A DNA stretch of 28,887 nucleotides from Gammaproteobacteria bacterium (GTDB lineage: Bacteria > Pseudomonadota > Gammaproteobacteria > Steroidobacterales > Steroidobacteraceae): contig JAQGOE010000077.1 in the NCBI GenBank assembly GCA_028293725.1, positions 1 to 28,887 on the forward strand. The letters run 5' to 3'. Position 1 is the first letter of the stretch. The number at the start of each line of letters is the position of its first letter. A model generated the notes under the pieces. That model worked only from the letters and a program-made list of their open reading frames with translations, was not told the origin of the DNA and did not search any database. Positions 24,896 to 28,887 of the stretch are shown one piece after another. The position numbers were made by a program, and so were the translations under genes.

Positions 24896-26350
24896 ATGGA
24901 GCCAGTTTTCGGGCTGCCCATCAGTATTCCACCGCGCAGTTCCGGGGAGCGGCTGCGTGCCCTGCATGGACAACTTCGCGCTGCGATTCTCGAAGGCCGC
25001 TTGCAGCCGGGACTGCGGTTGCCCTCCACGCGCGCGCTGGCGGATGCCTGCGGTGTTTCGCGCAATACCGCCATGGCGGCCTACGACCTGTTGTTGAGTG
25101 AGGGATACCTCATTGCCCGACAGGGCGCGGGGACCTATGTAGCGAATGCGCTTCCCGACCTGACTCAACGCAAAGCCCCGGGCGAGCGTCACTCGTCGAA
25201 TGACCGCCGCTTGAATACCTTCTGGCGGCAATCCGCAGTAGAGATCGACCCTTCACGACAGAGTCCGCCGCGGTTCGATTTTCGACTGGGTGTTCCGGAC
25301 ATCAGCTACTTTCCCATGGATGTCTGGAGACGCTTGTCGTCTCGCGTTTTGCGCGCGTATTGCAAGATGCCCGTGCCCTTCGACGAGCCGCACGGCCGAC
25401 CTGCATTGCGCGAGGCGATCGCGCGGTATGTATCGTTCGCGCGCGCCGTAGCCTGCCAGGCTGACGACATAACAGTTACCGCAGGCGCGCAGCAGGCTTT
25501 CGATCTTCTGGCGCGAATACTGGTTACGCCGGGCCGCACGGTAGTTGCTGTGGAGAATCCCGGATATCCGCCGGTGCGAGCGGCCTTCGCGGCCGCGGGT
25601 GCGAAAATCGTCGCCACACCGGTGGATGCCGAAGGGTTGGTGGTGGAGCGCCTCCCGCCCAATGCGGCGGTGGTCTGCGTAACACCTTCGCATCAGTTTC
25701 CTCTCGGAAGTGCGATGTCGGCGCGACGTAGGGCGGCGCTGTTGGAATTTGCGCACGCGCGCGGAGCTGTCGTCATCGAGGACGACTACGACTCGGAATT
25801 CCGCTTTGGCGGCCGCCCGCTGGATGCGTTGCAGACCTTGGATCGTACCGAGTCGGTTTTCTATGTTGGGACCTTCTCCAAGAGTTTGTTTCCGGCGCTC
25901 CGCCTGGGTTTTGCCGTTGCGCCTCCTTGGGCGCACCGCGCGCTTGGCGAGGCCAAACGGTACGCGGATTCGCATTCGGCACCCCTTACGCAGGAGACAT
26001 TGGCTGCGTTCATCACGGCGGGACATCTGGCACGCCATGTCCGCCGTATGCGGCGGATTTACGGTGCTCGGAGGCAGGTTTTGTTGGACGGGTTGCGGGC
26101 GGAATTCGGTCGTTGGCTCGAGCCGGTCCCGTCCGTCGCGGGATTGCATCTGGCCGCGCTGGCGAAGGGGTCCGCGGATATCCCGCTGGTCGCGGAAAAT
26201 GCGCTACGTCGCGAGGTTGGCGTTCGTTCGGTGGAGCGATTTCGCTCCGGCAAGTCGGGCGCGTCTGGCTTGGTTTTTGGCTATGGGGCTCTGGATGAGC
26301 AAGGCATCGTCGCCGGGCTCACGCGGCTGCGGCGAGTCTTCGGGAAGTGA
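24896..26350 (+). CDS. MocR/PdxR-type transcriptional regulator (GntR helix-turn-helix + aminotransferase fold)
   Basis: The 484-residue product has a GntR winged helix (about 20-86, with RLPSTRALADACGVSRNTAM and GYLIARQGAGTYV) joined to a type I aminotransferase fold (about 125-480). PLP-site landmarks are ENPGYPP (220-226), EDDYDSEFRF (295-304) and TFSKSLFPALRLG (326-338), where Lys329 would form the Schiff base. MocR proteins use PLP as a sensed cofactor rather than as a catalyst. PdxR controls vitamin B6 synthesis, but no pdx gene is nearby, and the divergent cupin gene is the obvious candidate target. AGGAAA precedes the ATG. The stop codon lies within the first unit of the 19-bp repeat at 26336-26411. 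Confidence 0.93.
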   Translation: MEPVFGLPISIPPRSSGERLRALHGQLRAAILEGRLQPGLRLPSTRALADACGVSRNTAMAAYDLLLSEGYLIARQGAGTYVANALPDLTQRKAPGERHSSNDRRLNTFWRQSAVEIDPSRQSPPRFDFRLGVPDISYFPMDVWRRLSSRVLRAYCKMPVPFDEPHGRPALREAIARYVSFARAVACQADDITVTAGAQQAFDLLARILVTPGRTVVAVENPGYPPVRAAFAAAGAKIVATPVDAEGLVVERLPPNAAVVCVTPSHQFPLGSAMSARRRAALLEFAHARGAVVIEDDYDSEFRFGGRPLDALQTLDRTESVFYVGTFSKSLFPALRLGFAVAPPWAHRALGEAKRYADSHSAPLTQETLAAFITAGHLARHVRRMRRIYGARRQVLLDGLRAEFGRWLEPVPSVAGLHLAALAKGSADIPLVAENALRREVGVRSVERFRSGKSGASGLVFGYGALDEQGIVAGLTRLRRVFGK

Positions 26351-26411
26351 GCCTGTCGCCGGAAAGTGGATCCGTAGCCGGAAAGTGGATGCGCATTCGG
26401 AAAGTGGCCCT
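26336..26411 (+). repeat. Four-unit 19-bp tandem repeat overlapping the 3' end of the MocR gene
   Basis: The core CGGAAAGTGG occurs at 26360, 26379 and 26398, exactly 19 bases apart. A degenerate copy CGGGAAGTGA is at 26341, again 19 bases earlier, and carries the MocR stop codon. Units 1 and 2 agree at 17 of 19 positions; the outer units are weaker (about 12 of 19). It may come from slippage at the gene end, be a multi-site protein-binding array, or be a relic of an insertion-sequence end with repeated transposase sites (IS21-like). No transposase or second end is visible. Confidence 0.7.
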
Positions 26412-26428
26412 ATGGAATTCAGCGAATG

Positions 26429-26447
26429 TGGACCTGCAGTAGGTCCA
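26429..26447. promoter_or_regulatory. Small dyad upstream of the exported oxidoreductase gene
   Basis: TGGACCT-GCAGT-AGGTCCA is a perfect 7-bp inverted repeat, 24 bases before the ATG at 26472. It could be an operator or a short hairpin at the end of the MocR transcript. No T-run follows. Confidence 0.4.
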
Positions 26448-26471
26448 ATTCCCGGCTCATACTGCGTCGCC

Positions 26472-27584
26472 ATGAAAGCTCCCAACCTCGTTTTATCGGT
26501 ATCGCTGCTGCTGTCCGCGGCGGATTGTTTGGCCGCATCGCCTGCTCATGCAGTGCCGGCGCCCGACGCCACCATGCGCAAGGTCGTGTTGGAGAAGGTC
26601 ACCACTGGCTATCGCTGGAAAATCGAGCAGGCGCCGGTTCCCGCGATCGGTGAGCACGAGGTGTTGGTCCGGGTACACGCCGTGAGCCTGAATCGCGGCG
26701 ATTTGAACCGGCTGGAGCCGGATTCCGATGGTCGCCGGACGGGCGAGGTGCCTGTCACCGACGCCTCGGGCGAGGTCGTTGCTGTCGGGCGGCAGGTGAA
26801 GGATGTTCGCAAGGGTGAGCGGGTTACGAGCACCTACTTCAAGAATTGGGTCGATGGACCGTTTTCCCACGAGCGGCTGGACCATGTCCCGGGCTGGACA
26901 GCGGACGGTGTACTGGCCGACTACATCGTGTTGGGAAGTACCGATGCGATTCCGATTCCGGACGGCATGACGTACGAGGAAGCATCGACGCTGCCGACTG
27001 CGGGGGTTACAGCGTGGAATGCAGTTGAGGGTCGTCATGAGTTGCACCGTGGAGACGTCGTCTTGGTGCAGGGGACAGGTGGCGTTTCGACGTTCGCTTT
27101 GCAATTCGCGGTTGCCGTCGGTGCGCGAGTGATCGTGACCAGCAGCTCGGAAGAGAAGTTGGCTCGCGCGAAGGCTCTCGGCGCGCGGGACGGAATCAAC
27201 TATAAGACTGAGCCCGATTGGGCGCGGCAGGTATCACAGCTTACGCAGGGTCACGGCGCCGACCTGGTCGTCGATGTTGGCGGTAAAGCAACGCTGAAGC
27301 AGTCTGTCGACAGCCTTGCGGATGGCGGTACGCTTTCGGTGATCGGTGGACTCACGGGTTATGACGGCGATATTTCGGCCTGGGGCCTGATGAAAAAGGC
27401 GGCTACCGCGCAGACTATCTTTGTGGGTTCGCGTGCCGATTACCTCCACATGTTGGCGTTCATGAAATCGCATCATGTGCATCCGCTTATCGAGCGCGTG
27501 TTTCCTTTGGAGGAGTACGAGGCGGCGCTGCAGATGATGGCGGCGGGGCAGTTCACTGGGAAGATCGTGCTGACGCTCATGTGA
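26472..27584 (+). CDS. Exported zinc-independent MDR (quinone-oxidoreductase-like) protein
   Basis: The 370-residue product belongs to the medium-chain dehydrogenase/reductase superfamily. The N-terminal catalytic fold runs from IGEHEVLVRVHAVSLNRGDL (59-78) through DASGEVVAVG (97-106). The Rossmann part has VQGTGGVSTFALQFA (199-213), ARVIVTSSSEEKL and VDVGGKATLKQSVDSL. The Cys/GHE zinc ligands of alcohol dehydrogenases are absent, so it should be a zinc-less NAD(P)H-dependent type. The ATG at 26472 gives a plausible signal peptide (MKAPNLVLSVSLLLSAADCLAASPAHA, cleavage near 27). The alternative start at Met35 (26574) would give a normal cytosolic enzyme. The reading frame stays open further upstream into the MocR gene, which is a shadow. 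Confidence 0.9.
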   Translation: MKAPNLVLSVSLLLSAADCLAASPAHAVPAPDATMRKVVLEKVTTGYRWKIEQAPVPAIGEHEVLVRVHAVSLNRGDLNRLEPDSDGRRTGEVPVTDASGEVVAVGRQVKDVRKGERVTSTYFKNWVDGPFSHERLDHVPGWTADGVLADYIVLGSTDAIPIPDGMTYEEASTLPTAGVTAWNAVEGRHELHRGDVVLVQGTGGVSTFALQFAVAVGARVIVTSSSEEKLARAKALGARDGINYKTEPDWARQVSQLTQGHGADLVVDVGGKATLKQSVDSLADGGTLSVIGGLTGYDGDISAWGLMKKAATAQTIFVGSRADYLHMLAFMKSHHVHPLIERVFPLEEYEAALQMMAAGQFTGKIVLTLM

Positions 27585-27618
27585 GTGGCGAGCTGCCGCG
27601 AAACCTTCAAGAACCTTT

Positions 27619-27818
27619 CGTTCAGTGATCCTTCAGGTGATCCTGCCGGGATCTGTTAGATTTCCCCTCCTGTCCGCGCCGGAAAAATCGTCGCAGTCGG
27701 CAGAAATCAAAGCCGCACTCCTGTCATCTTTCGGCGCCTGAGAATCGTTATGTACTCCAACCGAGTTGCGGCCGGACACGGCCGTAGCCGGTAACGATTC
27801 GTTCATGATCCGTTCACG
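27619..27818 (+). promoter_or_regulatory. Two pairs of TTCA direct repeats with 11-base spacing
   Basis: Upstream of the lipoprotein gene TTCAG recurs at 27621 and 27632, and GTTCAT/GTTCAC at 27801 and 27812. Both pairs are spaced 11 bases apart, about one helical turn, as for sites of OmpR/PhoB-type response regulators. The second pair lies about 25 bases from the ATG, so it may overlap the promoter. No regulator is identified. Confidence 0.35.
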
Positions 27819-27841
27819 AAACACATGACCTGGGAGGGTCC

Positions 27842-28887
27842 ATGAGGTACGTTGTTATTCCTGCTTTCCTGCTCGTTGCCGGGTGTGTGGCCACGGTCAC
27901 GCCACCGCGCGTCGAGGTTGCCGTGCCGGCTCCCGAGGTGTACGTACCGGCTCCGCCGCCGCCCGTCGTGAGCGTCTACGTCGAGCCGCCGATCGATCAG
28001 CCGCCCCCGATCGCTGTCGGTTGGGCGCCTCCGGCTATGCTCGTCGAAAGTCCGCCGCCGCCGCCATTTCCCGAGGCAGTCTGGGTCGGAGGCTATTGGG
28101 TCTGGCAAGGTAACTGGGTTTGGGCACACGGACACTGGATGGGGCCGCCGCGACCTAACTACGGGTGGGTGCATCCTTACTACGAGCATCGTGACGGGGT
28201 GGTGATCTTCATCGGTGGACACTGGGCCGCACCGGGTGTGGTTTTCGCGCCGCCTCCGCCGAGCCTACACCTGACGGTCGAAGTCGCGTTGCCTGGTGTC
28301 GTCGCCGGCCCGCGGCCCATCGGACCTAACGGCTGTTTCGTGCCGCCGCCTCCTGGATCGCGACCGGGCTTCATCGTGCCGGCTCCGATCGGCACCCCGC
28401 CGGCTGTCGTGACGGGCGCTCCTCCTGTCGTCGCGGTTGGTATGCGCATTACGTCCAACACGAACATCAATAATCGAACGACCAATGTCACGAACGTGAC
28501 TAACGTAACGAATGTCACCAACGTTACGATCGTGGCCCCGGCAGGCGCCACTGCCGGTGGCAAGGCCTTCAACACTTCGGTTCCCGCTAGGGCGAATTTG
28601 GCTGCGGCGCAGACGCCGGTAGTTAGAGCACAGGCTCCAGAGCCGGCTTCGACGAAGCCGATTCCGGCCTATACCCACGGCAGCAAGCAGGTTTTGCCGC
28701 CTGCGCAGACGGTGAATACTTCGGGAGCTTCGCCGCACCCTGCAGTACAAGCGGGCCACGGCAACGAGCCCTCAGGCCAGAGGCCCGAAGGGCCGAACGG
28801 CGCTGGCAAGCCGCCGGTGAATCAGCAGCCTGCGGCGAACGCTGCTGCGAAGAATGGTGGAGCGAGTGGCGCGCCTGGTGGAGGTAA
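27842..28887 (+). CDS. YXWGXW-type lipoprotein, Pro-rich, 3' end beyond the window
   Basis: The frame runs 348 codons to the window end without a stop. It starts MRYVVIPAFLLVAGC, where LVAGC is a lipobox, so the mature protein is a lipoprotein. A Pro-rich part (PAPPPP, PPPPPF) follows, then a Tyr/Trp/Gly-rich segment VWVGGYWVWQGNWVWAHGHW (about 81-100), the YXWGXW-type repeat found in gammaproteobacterial envelope proteins. A second Pro-rich part contains five NVT tripeptides (about 215-229). The last 100 residues are Ala/Gln/Pro/Gly-rich and probably disordered. GGGAGG precedes the ATG. Function unknown; such proteins are thought to be surface or cell-wall associated. Confidence 0.88.
   Translation, partial: MRYVVIPAFLLVAGCVATVTPPRVEVAVPAPEVYVPAPPPPVVSVYVEPPIDQPPPIAVGWAPPAMLVESPPPPPFPEAVWVGGYWVWQGNWVWAHGHWMGPPRPNYGWVHPYYEHRDGVVIFIGGHWAAPGVVFAPPPPSLHLTVEVALPGVVAGPRPIGPNGCFVPPPPGSRPGFIVPAPIGTPPAVVTGAPPVVAVGMRITSNTNINNRTTNVTNVTNVTNVTNVTIVAPAGATAGGKAFNTSVPARANLAAAQTPVVRAQAPEPASTKPIPAYTHGSKQVLPPAQTVNTSGASPHPAVQAGHGNEPSGQRPEGPNGAGKPPVNQQPAANAAAKNGGASGAPGGG

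Noticed and set aside
25710..26471. Upstream extension of the exported oxidoreductase frame into the MocR gene
   Set aside because: It overlaps the conserved MocR aminotransferase domain in another frame and reads as an Arg/Trp/Cys-rich shadow.
1..28887. CRISPR arrays, tRNA or rRNA genes, complete insertion sequences
   Set aside because: None seen on reading: no regularly spaced palindromic repeats with unique spacers, no tRNA-like cloverleaf or rRNA sequence, and no transposase-like product.

Overview
The window looks like a chromosomal segment of a GC-rich gammaproteobacterium. Supporting signs are a TonB-dependent receptor, a UrcA-family protein, RcnB-like and YXWGXW-type envelope proteins, a propeller/GGDEF receptor and a MocR regulator. 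A soil or aquatic Steroidobacter- or Xanthomonadales-like lineage is my guess from family content only. I see no rRNA, tRNA, CRISPR array or intact transposon. Genes lie on both strands in short units.

Layout. 1-1070: the 5' part of a small unknown protein (-) and a cytosolic ModA-like binding protein. 1071-7798: a leader with a candidate promoter, then a TonB-dependent receptor and two tandem exported paralogs of the histidine/phenylalanine ammonia-lyase fold. 7939-11268: a small unknown protein, a ParBc_2-like protein (-) and a stand-alone EF-G paralog (-) with a clear terminator. 11553-15170: a DUF4242 protein (-), a long palindrome, a UrcA protein (-) and a divergent winged-helix/NTPase regulator. 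15289-17737: a short-chain dehydrogenase and an exported M20 metallopeptidase. 17740-20124: an RcnB-like protein (-), a decayed glutamine amidotransferase (-), an exported DUF6675-like protein and an exported cache-domain protein (-). 20523-24178: an O-methyltransferase and a membrane receptor-diguanylate cyclase (-). 24374-27584: an exported cupin (-) divergent from a MocR regulator, a 19-bp tandem repeat, and an exported zinc-less MDR oxidoreductase. 27842-end: a YXWGXW-type lipoprotein cut by the window end.

The most unusual system is the receptor plus lyase-like cassette at 1567-7798. Both lyase-like proteins keep recognisable PAL/HAL landmarks (an N-terminal VY-x2-N-R-G motif, a QDP-x-SxR motif, an N-P motif). 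Both have lost the Ala-Ser-Gly triad that forms the MIO electrophile, and the usual His, Asn and second Tyr. Both share replacement motifs and carry signal peptides, and their genes overlap by 4 bases. I infer an outer-membrane importer feeding a periplasmic MIO-independent enzyme or binding complex. The substrate cannot be told from sequence.

Elsewhere the genes appear as small independent units: a probable regulator-target pair (MocR/cupin), a possible one (winged-helix/NTPase with UrcA), envelope proteins, and c-di-GMP signalling.
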